64,000 nt of DNA from Anaerofilum hominis (GCF_014287275.1 NZ_JACONZ010000005.1:124001-188000), one strand, 5' to 3'. Counted from the first letter of the stretch, positions 41,566-50,383 are shown. The notes: generated from the letters alone by a model not told the origin. Numbers and translations are program-made.

Positions 41566-42635
41566 AAAAGAAACTGGACGTCGTAAAGCTGAGGCAGGGC
41601 CTCAGCGACACCTTTTCGTCGGTCCTGGCGCTGCTGCTCGCCTTTGTGGTCAGCGGCCTGATCGTCATGATCACCGGCGCCAACCCCTTTGCGGTCTTCG
41701 GCTCGCTGTTCAAGGGCGGCCTGGGCTCCCCCATGGCCCTGGCCGGCACCCTCAACCGCATGGCGCCCATCCTGCTGGCAGGCCTCGCCATCACGGCGGG
41801 CAACAGCTGCGGTGTGTTCAATATGGGCTTTACCAGCCAGTTTCTGATGGGGTTCCTCTGCGCGGGTTTTGTCGGCTACATGGTGCCGCTTCCCCCGGCG
41901 CTCCTCATCCCGCTGACCATGCTGGCGGCAGTGTTTGGGGCCATGCTCTGGGCGTTTTTTCCCATCATGCTCAACATCAAGCGCAACGTCAATATCATCT
42001 TTTCCTGCATCATGCTCAACTATATCGCCAAGTACCTGCTGAACTATCTGGTGCAGAAATTTCCGGGGTATGTGCCCTCCACGGGCGGTTCTCCCAGCAT
42101 CCAGGAAGCTGCCGAGCTGCCCTATCTGATCACCAAACCCTATAAGATCAGCCTCGGCGTGCTCTTTTCGCTGCTCTGTCTGGTCGCCCTGTATGTTATC
42201 CTGTTCAAGATGCGCACCGGCTACGAGATGCGCGCGGCGGGCCTGAGCCGCACGGCGGCCTGGTCCTCCGGCATCGCGGTGCAGAAAAAGGCGGTCGCGG
42301 GCATGCTGCTCAGCGGCGTGTTCACCGGCATCTGCGCGGCGCTGGAGGTCATGGGCACCACCGGCCGCGTGCTGGAGGATTACGACCCGGGTTATATGGG
42401 CCTGGGCATCGCCATCGCCATGCTGGGCAAGCAGAACCCCGTCATGATCCTCATCGCAGGTTTCCTGTTCGCAGCCATGAAGAACGGCACCACCCTGATG
42501 CAGATGAACACCGGCATCTCGGCCCAGTTCGTGCTGGTCATCGAGGGCCTGCTGATCATCTTCATCGGCATCGGTCCCCTGTTCCGCTACGTCATGAACA
42601 AGCTGAACGAGAGGAGAGTGAAGAGCCATGCTTAG
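41562..42635 (+). CDS. Nucleoside-type ABC importer permease 1 (YufP-like)
   Basis: A 357-residue permease of the BPD_transp_2 family with about nine or ten helices. ANPFAVFGSLFKGGLGSPMALAGTLNRMAPILLAGLA is the family opening and YEMRAAGLSRTAAWSSGIAVQK is the cytoplasmic coupling loop. Translational coupling on both sides (ATGA and an 8-base overlap) fits one import complex with the YufQ-like partner. Confidence 0.93.
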   Translation: MKKKLDVVKLRQGLSDTFSSVLALLLAFVVSGLIVMITGANPFAVFGSLFKGGLGSPMALAGTLNRMAPILLAGLAITAGNSCGVFNMGFTSQFLMGFLCAGFVGYMVPLPPALLIPLTMLAAVFGAMLWAFFPIMLNIKRNVNIIFSCIMLNYIAKYLLNYLVQKFPGYVPSTGGSPSIQEAAELPYLITKPYKISLGVLFSLLCLVALYVILFKMRTGYEMRAAGLSRTAAWSSGIAVQKKAVAGMLLSGVFTGICAALEVMGTTGRVLEDYDPGYMGLGIAIAMLGKQNPVMILIAGFLFAAMKNGTTLMQMNTGISAQFVLVIEGLLIIFIGIGPLFRYVMNKLNERRVKSHA

Positions 42636-43572
42636 TTTTCTCAAATATATGTTCATCGCCACCCTCCGCCTCGGCACCCCCATCGCCGTCACCTCTATGG
42701 GAGGCTGCTTTTCCCAGCGCTGCGGCATCAACAACATCGGCCTTGACGCGCAGATGACCATGGGCGCGCTGATGGGCGTGTGCGGCTCGTTCTGGTTCAA
42801 AAACGCCTGGATGGGCGTGCTGGTGGGCATGCTGGCCGGCGTCGTCATGGGCGTCATCCACGGGTTTGTCGTCAACACCTGCGGCGCGCCGATGGCGGTC
42901 AGCAGCCAGGCCATGATCATGTTCTCCCAGGGCCTCACCATCATCGTGCTGTTTGCGGTCTTTGGCAACATCGGCTATTCCGATCAGGTCGCCTCGATCA
43001 GCAGCACCCCCATCCTGGCGAACATCCCGCTGGTGGGCGACATGCTCTCGCAGCTCTCGCCGCTGGTCTATCTCGGCCTGATCCTGCTGGCTGCGTTCAA
43101 CTTTTTGCTGTACAAGACCCCGGCAGGCCTGCACATGCAGTCCTGCGGCGAGCATCCGCGCGCGGCGGACACCGCGGGCATCAACGTCACCCTGTACCGC
43201 TATCTGGGCGTCATCACCAGCGGCGCGCTGGGCGGCCTGGGCGGCGCGATGCTCTCCATCGGCTATATGAACCTGTTCCAGGACGGCATGATCGCGGGCC
43301 GCGGCTTTTTGGCCCTGGGGGCCATCTCGCTGGGCGGCCACACCCTCAAGGGCGCCTATACGGCGGGCCTGCTGTTCGGCTTTTTCGACGCGCTGCAGCT
43401 CTATGTGCAGACCACCAATATGCCCATCCCCTCCCAGTTTGTGCAGATGATCCCGTATCTTGCCAGCCTGCTGGTCATCATCTTCGCCTCGGGCGAGCGC
43501 AAGAACAGTCGCCGCGGCATCCCGCCCGCAGCGCTGGGGCAGCCGTATTCCAAAATTTCCGGCACCAGATGA
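42628..43572 (+). CDS. Nucleoside-type ABC importer permease 2 (YufQ-like)
   Basis: A 314-residue BPD_transp_2 permease. TLRLGTPIAVTSMGGCFSQRCGINNIGLDAQM is the typical N-terminal region and HMQSCGEHPRAADTAGINVTLYRY the coupling loop. About eight to nine helices. It is followed after 25 bases by the epimerase gene, so import and sugar metabolism share one message. Confidence 0.93.
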   Translation: MLSFLKYMFIATLRLGTPIAVTSMGGCFSQRCGINNIGLDAQMTMGALMGVCGSFWFKNAWMGVLVGMLAGVVMGVIHGFVVNTCGAPMAVSSQAMIMFSQGLTIIVLFAVFGNIGYSDQVASISSTPILANIPLVGDMLSQLSPLVYLGLILLAAFNFLLYKTPAGLHMQSCGEHPRAADTAGINVTLYRYLGVITSGALGGLGGAMLSIGYMNLFQDGMIAGRGFLALGAISLGGHTLKGAYTAGLLFGFFDALQLYVQTTNMPIPSQFVQMIPYLASLLVIIFASGERKNSRRGIPPAALGQPYSKISGTR

Positions 43573-43597
43573 CTGGGCGCGGAAGGAGGCGCATACA

Positions 43598-44302
43598 ATG
43601 ATCTCACCGACACTGGCCTGCGCGGACTGGCTGAATCTCCAGCAGGAGATCGCGGTCATGGACCAGGCAGGGGTGGATTCCTACCACATCGATATCATGG
43701 ACGGCCATTACGTGCCCAACCTCTGCTTCAACCTGGATATCCTGGCGGCGATCCGCAGGGTGTCCAGAACGCCGGTGGACGTGCACCTGATGGTGACCGA
43801 CCCGCTGGACTATGTGGACCGGCTGGCGGCCTGCGGGGCCGAGCTGGCCTGCACCCACATCGACAGCTGCCCGGACGTGGGCGCTTTTCTCAGTGCGCTG
43901 GAGGCAAAGGGCATCAAAAAGGGGCTGGTGCTCTCGCCCGGGGACGGGCCGGAGCTGCTGGACCCGTGGCTGGACCGGCTGGACTATGTGCTGCTGATGT
44001 TTGTGCAGCCCGGGTTTTCGGGGCAGAAGTTCCGCCCCGAGGTGCTGGCAAAGCTGGCGGCGCTGGACGCGCTGCGCTGCCAGCGGGGGCTGGACCTGAT
44101 GCTGGAGGCGGACGGCGGCATCGGCTGGGACAATGCGGCGGCGCTGGTGGAGAACGGGGCCGACCTGCTGGTCTCGGGCGTGTTCGCCTCGCTGGACCGG
44201 CGCGGCGAGCTGGGCGAGCGCACGGCCGTTTTCCGCGCCGTGAGCGCCCAGCGCCACGGGGCCCGGTTTACCCGACATCTGTTTAAGGAGGCGTCCGTAT
44301 GA
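43598..44302 (+). CDS. Rpe/AlsE-family sugar-phosphate 3-epimerase
   Basis: A 234-residue TIM-barrel epimerase, paralogue of rpe at 17820. Catalytic residues are present: SPTLACADW, HIDIMDGHYVPN, DVHLMV, QPGFSGQKF and EADGGI. In details such as HIDIMDGHYVPNL and the Q in place of E before PGFSG it leans to allulose-6-phosphate epimerase (AlsE) more than to housekeeping Rpe. Cysteines are unusually many. ATG 43598 follows GGAAGGAGG. Overlap with rpiB (ATGA) couples the two enzymes. Confidence 0.85.
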   Translation: MISPTLACADWLNLQQEIAVMDQAGVDSYHIDIMDGHYVPNLCFNLDILAAIRRVSRTPVDVHLMVTDPLDYVDRLAACGAELACTHIDSCPDVGAFLSALEAKGIKKGLVLSPGDGPELLDPWLDRLDYVLLMFVQPGFSGQKFRPEVLAKLAALDALRCQRGLDLMLEADGGIGWDNAAALVENGADLLVSGVFASLDRRGELGERTAVFRAVSAQRHGARFTRHLFKEASV

Positions 44303-44739
44303 AAAAGATCGCAATGGGCTGCGACCACGGCGGTTTTGAGCTGAAAGAGATCCTGCGCCAGCGGCTGCAGGACGAGGGGTACGAGGTGCAGGACTTCGGC
44401 TGCTATACGCCGGACCCGGTGGAGTATCCCGAGATCGCGTTCCGGGTGGCCGGAGAGGTGGCGGCAAAGCCGGAGGAGTATGAGTTCGGCATCCTCTGCT
44501 GCGGCACCGGCATCGGCGTCTCGATCGCCGCCAACAAGGTCAAAGGCGTGCGCGCGGCGCTCTGCGCCGACTGCTTCTCGGCCCGCATGGCAAAAGAGCA
44601 CAACAACGCCAATATCATCACCCTGGGCGGCCGCACCACCGGGCGCGAGCTGGCCTGGGAGATGGTGAAAGCGTTTATGGGCGCCAGCTTTCTGCACGGC
44701 ATCCACGAGCCGCGGGTCGAGGCGCTGACAAACGCCTGA
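44299..44739 (+). CDS. rpiB: Ribose-5-phosphate isomerase B family protein
   Basis: A 146-residue RpiB. MGCDHGGFELK, the active-site cysteine in CCGTGIGVSIAANK, CADCFSARMAKEHNNANI and LGGRTTG follow the family order. RpiB interconverts ribose-5-phosphate and ribulose-5-phosphate or the allose/allulose-6-phosphate pair. With the preceding AlsE/Rpe-like enzyme it would feed xylulose-5-phosphate or fructose-6-phosphate to the operon A transketolase. Confidence 0.93.
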   Translation: MKKIAMGCDHGGFELKEILRQRLQDEGYEVQDFGCYTPDPVEYPEIAFRVAGEVAAKPEEYEFGILCCGTGIGVSIAANKVKGVRAALCADCFSARMAKEHNNANIITLGGRTTGRELAWEMVKAFMGASFLHGIHEPRVEALTNA

Positions 44740-44765
44740 CGCCGCCGCTGCGCCGGAAAAAAATC

Positions 44766-44801
44766 GGGACCCGCCGCATCTGGCCGGCGGGTTCCCTTTT
44801 T
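44766..44801 (+). terminator. Terminator of operon C
   Basis: GGGACCCGCCG pairs with CGGCGGGTTCCC (one bulge) and is followed by TTTTT. Confidence 0.85.
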
Positions 44802-44864
44802 GGGCAAAAAAGGGTACAATGGAAGAGCATTTTACAGCAGCAGCTGAGAAGAGGAGGAGAGGCT

Positions 44865-45434
44865 TTGAAAAAAGCGGCGATCTTGAGAAAGATTTTTATT
44901 TCCACGCTTTATCTGAGCACTTTTACGTTTGGCGGCGGGTACGTGATCGTGACGCTGCTGAAAAACAAGTTTGTCAACGAGCTGCACTGGATCGATGAGG
45001 AGGAAATGCTGGACCTGGTGGCCATCGCCCAGTCCTCGCCGGGGGCGATCGCGGTCAACGGCGCCATCGTGGTGGGCTACAAGCTGGCGGGGCTGGCCGG
45101 CGTGGTCTGCGCGGTGCTGGGCGCGGTGATCCCGCCCTTTGTCATCCTGACGCTGGTCTCTTTCTTCTATGCGGCTTTCCGGGAAAACCGGGTCATCCAG
45201 TCCCTGCTCTACGGCATGAAATCCGGCGTGGGCGCGGTGATCATCTCGGTGGTCTACGATATGGGCAGCAGCGTCGTCAAATCCAAAGACTTCGTGCTGA
45301 TCCTGATCATGGCGCTGTCCTTTGTGGCCAACTATTTCTTTGGCGTCAACGTCATCTACATCATCCTTGCCGTCATTGTCATCGGCCTGGCGCGCACCCT
45401 CATCCGGGAGCGCAGAAAGGGGGCGAAGGGATGA
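44865..45434 (+). CDS. Chromate transporter, first half (ChrA-N type)
   Basis: A 189-residue membrane protein of the short-chain CHR family. STFTFGGGYVIVTLLKN is the hallmark (FGGGxV), followed by QSSPGAIAVNGAIVVG and about five to six helices. It works with the second half as a heterodimeric CHR transporter; the natural substrate in gut anaerobes is unclear. TTG 44865 follows GAGGAGGAGAGG. It overlaps the second gene by four bases. Confidence 0.9.
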   Translation: MKKAAILRKIFISTLYLSTFTFGGGYVIVTLLKNKFVNELHWIDEEEMLDLVAIAQSSPGAIAVNGAIVVGYKLAGLAGVVCAVLGAVIPPFVILTLVSFFYAAFRENRVIQSLLYGMKSGVGAVIISVVYDMGSSVVKSKDFVLILIMALSFVANYFFGVNVIYIILAVIVIGLARTLIRERRKGAKG

Positions 45435-45997
45435 TCTATCTGCAGCTGTTCCTTGCCTTTTTACAGATCGGCGCTTTCAGCTTCGGCGGCGGCTACGCCG
45501 CCATGCCGCTCATCCAGGCCCAGGTCATCGACCGGTACGGCTGGCTGACGGTGGCGGATTTTACCGACCTGATCACCATCTCCCAGATGACGCCCGGCCC
45601 CATCGCCATCAACTCGGCCACCTTTGTGGGCAACCAGATCGCGGGCATCCCCGGCGCGCTGGTGGCGACGCTGGGCTGCATCCTGCCCTCCTGCCTGTTT
45701 GTGACGGCGCTGGCCTGGATCTATGTGAAATACCGCAACCTGACGGTGCTGCAGGGCACGCTGGAGGCCCTGCGCCCCGCCGTGGTCGCCATGATCGCCA
45801 CCGCAGGCATCACCATCCTGCTGCCCGCCTTTTTTGCCAGCGGCGCCATCTCGTTCGCCGCGGGCAACTTCCAGCTGCGGCCGGTGCTCTATTTTATCGG
45901 CGCGCTGGTGCTTTTGCGGAAATGGAAGCTGGACCCGGTGCTGGTCATGGTGCTCTGCGGCGTCTGTGAGGTGGGCTACCAGTTCATCTTCCGATAA
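45431..45997 (+). CDS. Chromate transporter, second half (ChrA-C type)
   Basis: A 188-residue partner of the preceding protein, with GAFSFGGGYAAMPLIQ, ISQMTPGPIAINSATFVG and about six helices with inverted topology. The terminator that should follow is split by the mobile element at 46050: its left arm lies at 46031-46045 and its right arm at 47493-47507. Confidence 0.9.
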   Translation: MIYLQLFLAFLQIGAFSFGGGYAAMPLIQAQVIDRYGWLTVADFTDLITISQMTPGPIAINSATFVGNQIAGIPGALVATLGCILPSCLFVTALAWIYVKYRNLTVLQGTLEALRPAVVAMIATAGITILLPAFFASGAISFAAGNFQLRPVLYFIGALVLLRKWKLDPVLVMVLCGVCEVGYQFIFR

Positions 45998-46074
45998 AAA
46001 GGCGCGCTTTTACAGGCGCACGGGCCGCACAAAAAGAGACCAGCCGCGAGGCCAGTGTCATTAAGTTGAGCCAA

Positions 46075-46136
46075 AACACAGCTGTTAAGGAGTAAGTAGT
46101 AACCATTTTACTCCTTAACAGCTGTGTTGCCTTTTT
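46075..46136 (+). terminator. Long hairpin at the left end of the element
   Basis: CACAGCTGTTAAGGAGTAA pairs with its exact reverse complement (stem 19-21 bp, loop 12) and is followed by CCTTTTT. It would stop transcription entering the element from the chromate-transporter operon. Confidence 0.85.
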
Positions 46137-46382
46137 GGAGGTTTTATTTAGTTAACTGCGATTCTCTTGACTTTTTGTAAATTTTTATATTATTCTAAAA
46201 GAAAATTATTTACTATTTATTGGCCCAAAGGTTGGAATTTATTGCAGTCAATCTCCCAAGCATTTTAATCTCTCATCGCCTTTCCAGCCGAAAAAGCGCT
46301 TTAGAGGTGCAACGATAATTCGCGATATTTACATACTCTCTTGCGAGACGGGGTAGATCCCTAAATTAAGGAGGATAGGCAC

Positions 46383-47384
46383 ATGGGGAAGAGAGAAAAA
46401 TTTAATGATTTTGTTGCAGACGCAGGAAAAAACGCAAAAAACTTGCTGAACAAAGTTGTTCAAGTTGCCGACCAGACGGATGACGGGAAATTTGATTTGG
46501 CTGACGTTGCGGTCATTGCAGAGGGGGTGGGAAACGCTGTAAAAAAGGGAGCGCAGGAAATCAAAGCGCGTACCGATGAAAAATCGTGGCAGTTAGAGTT
46601 GAAATCCTTGCAACCGATTTTTCCGACCCAAGTGGAGGGCGCTGTTTCATTGGATGATGCCGATTTCTTGATGCCGAAATTCATACGAATCGTGGAGCGC
46701 GACAAAAAACGGATGGAAAGTCCTGTTTGTCAAGGCTCTATTGGCTATGTCTCAGATTCCAAAGGACTGCATATTGTGAATATTTTTCGTGATTCAGTGG
46801 AACCATTCGGCCTGACTTTCTATCCGGATTGCGACAGCGAATTTTACTACATGGATCCCAGTGACCGGGACAGTTATATCTCTTTGGATGAATATTTCAG
46901 TTACCTAAAAATTGCGCGCGTGAATGAGTTGAAGAAAATCGCACAAAACCTCGGTGCAAAACATTTCAAAGTAACTTATAAGGAGAAATGTATTTCTTTT
47001 ACAGAGAAAAAAGTGAAAGCAAAGGGAAAAGCAGCGATTGCAACACTTGAAAGGGAGCATAAGTCTCGCCAGGAGCAATATACGGCGATCGATGTTGTTG
47101 CAGAAATGACCTTTCCCGGACACGCACCAGTAAAACCACAGCTAAAATATCTGCAAAGAGACAAGAACATTCAAACGCTCATAGCGATGAGAATGGATGA
47201 AAAATCGCCTCTTCTCAAGGAGCATTTTGAACTGGAGATGTGCAATTCTTCCGGCATGAAGCTGGACGATGCTGTGAAAATTGATGCTGTCTTAAAAGGA
47301 CTGAAGTATAGCGGAAACGCAGATGTCGCAAGTGAAGTAAAAAACGAAGCAAGACGATATTTAGAGTATGACATAGAATTTTGA
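46383..47384 (+). CDS. Element cargo protein of unknown function
   Basis: A 333-residue protein that I do not recognise. It starts with a Lys/Asp/Ala-rich amphipathic helix region (residues 1-70) similar in style to membrane-associating or coiled segments, then a mixed alpha/beta domain with the strand-rich SIGYVSDSKGLHIVNIF, a LGAKHFKVTYKEK motif near residue 195 and a C-terminal helical part. No signal peptide, membrane helix or nuclease motif is visible. GC content and codon use are clearly foreign to the region. GGAGG precedes ATG 46383, and a terminator follows. As the only cargo of a mobile element it may be a defence, toxin or fitness gene; that is speculation. Confidence 0.75.
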   Translation: MGKREKFNDFVADAGKNAKNLLNKVVQVADQTDDGKFDLADVAVIAEGVGNAVKKGAQEIKARTDEKSWQLELKSLQPIFPTQVEGAVSLDDADFLMPKFIRIVERDKKRMESPVCQGSIGYVSDSKGLHIVNIFRDSVEPFGLTFYPDCDSEFYYMDPSDRDSYISLDEYFSYLKIARVNELKKIAQNLGAKHFKVTYKEKCISFTEKKVKAKGKAAIATLEREHKSRQEQYTAIDVVAEMTFPGHAPVKPQLKYLQRDKNIQTLIAMRMDEKSPLLKEHFELEMCNSSGMKLDDAVKIDAVLKGLKYSGNADVASEVKNEARRYLEYDIEF

Positions 47385-47413
47385 TCCAAAATAAGCACCT
47401 ATCAACGAGCAAC

Positions 47414-47452
47414 AAAAAGTACCCACCTTATTTAAGAGGTGGGTACTTTTTT
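47414..47452 (+). terminator. Terminator of the cargo gene
   Basis: GTACCCACCT / AGGTGGGTAC perfect 10-bp stem, A run before and six T after. Confidence 0.92.
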
Positions 47453-47597
47453 GTGTTTGGTCAAGTCCTTAACTTAATGACATTGGCCGCAAGGCCGGTC
47501 TCTTTTTATGCTGTCCGCGCCCCGCGGGCCGAAAGCACTGCGCCCCGCGGGCAGGCGCCGGGACGGGGGCTGCGGCGCCCGCGCCCCTGCTGTTCCG

Positions 47598-48416
47598 TCA
47601 GGGCTGGACGCCCATCTCGCGCAGCTTTTCGTGCATCAGCCGGGTCCAGACGGCGTGGCCCTGCGCGTTCAGGTGGATGCCGTCCCGCACAAAATACTCC
47701 GGCCGGAACGCCCCCTCGGGGGTGGTCATCGCCGCGGTGGCGTCGATGAACTCCATCCGCTCGGTCCGGGCGCAGTAATCGGCCAGAAACTTGTTCAGGG
47801 TCTGGATATCCTGCCAGTATTGGGGGCGGCCCGGCAGCGGCAGGCCGGACATGACGACAAAGCGGGCCTGGGGCAGGCGGCTGCGGTACTCTGCGAACAG
47901 CCGCTCCTTATTGCGCTGGATCTGCTCCAGCGTCAGCCCCCGGGCGTTGTCGTTGGAGCCGGTCTGGAGGAACACCACCGAGGGCTCGTAGGGATAGAGC
48001 ATCCGCTCCGCCTGCTGCTCCATCAGCGCGTCGGTGGAGCCGCCGAACCCGTGGTTTTGGGCGGCATAGGGCTTCATATCGTCTTCCAGCGTTTTCCAGA
48101 ACGTGAAGTTGGAAGCGCCGTAAAAGACGATCTCCCCTTTCGGCCGGCTGCCGTACCGCAGCTCAAACTTTTTGGCGCACAGCGCAAGGCCGGGCCGCAG
48201 CAGCGGGCCGGTGCAGCCCACCATCCCCAGCCGCAGCAAAAAGGCAAAGGCCGCCGCAAGCGCCGCCAGAAGCAGCGCCGCAAAGAGCCACAGGTTTACA
48301 ACGGCCGCCAGGACCAGCGCGGCGAGCAGCAGCGCGCCGGGGAGCGCCGCCTTTTTCACGGCGGGCGGGAGGGCTGCGCCCGCTGCCGTTTTTCTGTCTT
48401 TTTTCAGCAAAAACAC
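47598..48416 (-). CDS. SGNH/GDSL hydrolase with N-terminal membrane helices
   Basis: A 272-residue protein. Two hydrophobic helices fill residues 22-68, then an SGNH esterase domain: block I FYGASNFTFW (nucleophile Ser), block II GFGGSTDA (Gly), block III QTGSNDNARG (Asn) and block V DGIHLNAQGH (Asp, His). The active site would sit at the membrane surface. Relatives de-acetylate polysaccharides or cleave lipid esters. It reads toward the mobile element. Confidence 0.88.
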   Translation of the reverse strand: MFLLKKDRKTAAGAALPPAVKKAALPGALLLAALVLAAVVNLWLFAALLLAALAAAFAFLLRLGMVGCTGPLLRPGLALCAKKFELRYGSRPKGEIVFYGASNFTFWKTLEDDMKPYAAQNHGFGGSTDALMEQQAERMLYPYEPSVVFLQTGSNDNARGLTLEQIQRNKERLFAEYRSRLPQARFVVMSGLPLPGRPQYWQDIQTLNKFLADYCARTERMEFIDATAAMTTPEGAFRPEYFVRDGIHLNAQGHAVWTRLMHEKLREMGVQP

Positions 48417-48846
48417 CTCCTCAAACGCATCCGGGCAAAAACAGGGGGATACGCCGCGGCGGGGGCGGTGGAGACGCTGCCCCCGCCGCGGGCCCCCGCC
48501 CTGCCCGGGTCGTAAAAAACCGGCCGCAGGGCCTGTACGGCACGCCGCACAGGAGGCCGGCCGCGGCGCGGGAACAGCCCGGTCCCCCAGGCGCTGTGCG
48601 GGAACAGCGGGGACAGAGGCGGCGATGTGCCGCGGGCCCGTCTGAGGCGGCGATGTGCCACGGGCCCCCTGCCCTTGCCGCGCCGCTGCCGCGCGCAGAA
48701 AGCCGCTTCATCTCCGGCGCAGGCACACTGCGGGCGGGGTCCCCGTGCGGAAACGCCGGTTTTGTGCCGGCAGGCGCGCCGCAGGCGCAGACCCCCCCGC
48801 GGCATCCGGCTCTTTCACCGCCGGCGGCGCGCTGCGTCCGCCGGGG
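48417..48846. other. GC-rich spacer with a 28-bp tandem duplication
   Basis: At 48616-48670 the unit GAGGCGGCGATGTGCC(G/A)CGGGCCC is present twice with a period of 28 bp. Open frames here lack ribosome sites; no gene is supported. Confidence 0.5.
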
Positions 48847-50055
48847 TCAGAACACGTTCTTTTCTTTCAGGGCGGCCAGTTCCGCCGGCGACAGGCCCAG
48901 CGCGGAAAAGACGGCCTCATTGTCCTGCCCCAGCGCGGGGGCGGGGGCGCGCACCGCGGCGGGGGTGCCCATCAGCTTGACGGCGCAGCCGTTCACCGTG
49001 ACCTCCCCCAGCGTGGGATGTTCGGTGCGAACAAACATCTCCCGCTCTTTTACGTGCGGGTCGTCCAAAATCTGGCTCACGTCCAGGATCGGCCCGGCAG
49101 GGATGCCGTGCGCCAGCAGGATCTCCGCGGCCTGCGCCATCGTCTTGTCCGCCAGCCACGCCTCGATCAGCTCTTTCAGGTCGTCCTGATGCTCCAGCCG
49201 TCCGGTCATGTCGGCAAACCGGGGGTCGGCGGCCAGCTGGGGCTGTTCCAGGATCTCGGTGCAGAGCTTGCCGAACAGCTTCTGGTTGCCGCAGGCCACG
49301 ATGACCACGCCGTCCCTGCAGCGGAACCCGTCGTAGGGAGAGACCGCCGCGTAGCGGTTGCCCATGCGGGGCGGCACCTGGCCGGATTCCAGATATTTGA
49401 GGGCCGTGTTCTCGGTGGCCGCGATCACCGAATCCATCAGCGAGACGTCCACCCGCTGCCCTTGGCCGGTGATGGCGCGGGCGTTCACGGCCGCCAGGAT
49501 GCCGATGGTCACATGCAGCCCGCCCAGGATATCCCCCAGGGCGCTGCCCGCGCGGGTGGGGCCGCCGCCCGCAGGGCCGGTGATGGCCATCATGCCGCCC
49601 ATGGCCTGGGCCAGGATGTCGTAGCCCGGCCGCAGGTGATAGGGCCCGTAGCTGCCAAAGCCGCTCACCGCCGCATAGATGATGCGCGGGTTCACCTGCC
49701 GCAACTCCTCATAGCCCAGGCCCAGCCGGTCCATCACGCCGGGGCGGTAGTTCTCGATGACCACGTCCGCGCTTTTTACCATCCGCAGGAAAAGCTCTTT
49801 CCCCTCCGGCGTTTTCAGGTTCAGGGTGACGCCCCGCTTGTTGCGGTTGATATTTGCAAAATAAAGGCTCTCCCGCACGCCGTTTTTATTCTCGCGGAAC
49901 GGCGGGTAGCTGCGCGTGTCGTCGCCGGTGCCCGGCATCTCGATCTTGATGACGTCGGCGCCCATGTCCGCCAGCATCATGGTGCAGAAAGGCCCCGCCA
50001 GCACCCGTGTCAGGTCCAGCACGGTCAGATTTTCCAGCGCCCGGTGGTCAGACAT
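48847..50055 (-). CDS. Family III CoA-transferase (CaiB/BaiF type)
   Basis: A 402-residue enzyme. LTVLDLTRVLAGPFCTMMLADMGADVIKIE is the family opening, with the catalytic aspartate expected in YRPGVMDRLGLGYEEL (the VENYRPG block) region and the GYDILAQAMGGMMAITG block following. It moves CoA between organic acids. It overlaps the small AtuA-like gene by eight bases, so it acts with those proteins on a common acid substrate. Confidence 0.92.
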   Translation of the reverse strand: MSDHRALENLTVLDLTRVLAGPFCTMMLADMGADVIKIEMPGTGDDTRSYPPFRENKNGVRESLYFANINRNKRGVTLNLKTPEGKELFLRMVKSADVVIENYRPGVMDRLGLGYEELRQVNPRIIYAAVSGFGSYGPYHLRPGYDILAQAMGGMMAITGPAGGGPTRAGSALGDILGGLHVTIGILAAVNARAITGQGQRVDVSLMDSVIAATENTALKYLESGQVPPRMGNRYAAVSPYDGFRCRDGVVIVACGNQKLFGKLCTEILEQPQLAADPRFADMTGRLEHQDDLKELIEAWLADKTMAQAAEILLAHGIPAGPILDVSQILDDPHVKEREMFVRTEHPTLGEVTVNGCAVKLMGTPAAVRAPAPALGQDNEAVFSALGLSPAELAALKEKNVF

Positions 50056-50383
50056 CCAGCTCGCCCTCCTCCACCTGCACCTTCATGCGCAGAAAAGCGG
50101 AGCCCATGGATTTGCCCAGGCTGTCCAGCCGCAGCGAGAGGGTGGCCCCGCCGCCCAGGGCGTGCTTCATCACAAAGTTGAAGCCGTCCAGGGTGGGCAC
50201 ATCATAGCGGATGATCTCCCCTTTGACCATGTCCCCGAAGTGGGCGCGCACCTTTTCCACCGAGAGCTCCCGCTGCAGGATGGGGTAATATTCCGGCCTG
50301 CGGGCAAAAATACAGACATTGCTGGTGTCGCCCTTGTCGCCGCTGCGGCCGTGGGCGATCTGGTTCAGATAAATTTCCGCCAT
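50048..50383 (-). CDS. AtuA C-terminal-domain-like small protein
   Basis: A 111-residue protein matching the domain that in some bacteria is fused to the end of AtuA. HGRSGDKGDTSNVCIFAR is the conserved core, followed by FVMKHALGGGATLSLRLDSLGKS. It begins one base after the stop of the larger AtuA gene, so it works as its separate subunit. Confidence 0.82.
   Translation of the reverse strand: MAEIYLNQIAHGRSGDKGDTSNVCIFARRPEYYPILQRELSVEKVRAHFGDMVKGEIIRYDVPTLDGFNFVMKHALGGGATLSLRLDSLGKSMGSAFLRMKVQVEEGELDV

Larger units (their letters stand above)
46050..47488. mobile_element. 1.44-kb non-autonomous element with terminal inverted repeats and cargo gene
   Basis: Left end GGCCAGTGTCATTAAGTTGAG and right end, read inward, GGCCAATGTCATTAAGTTAAG form inverted repeats of about 21 bp with two mismatches, and looser similarity (CCAAA.CACA) continues further in. 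The interior is far lower in GC than the flanks, holds one gene and two hairpin terminators but no transposase. It sits in the tetraloop of a terminator: AAAAAGAGACCAGCC before and GGCCGGTCTCTTTTT after, each next to GCGA/GCAA, which may be a 4-bp target duplication with one change. Confidence 0.75.

Noticed and set aside
48172..48980. Several overlapping Arg/Pro-rich frames between the SGNH hydrolase and CoA-transferase genes
   Set aside because: Typical GC-rich noise containing a 28-bp tandem duplication; no start signals.
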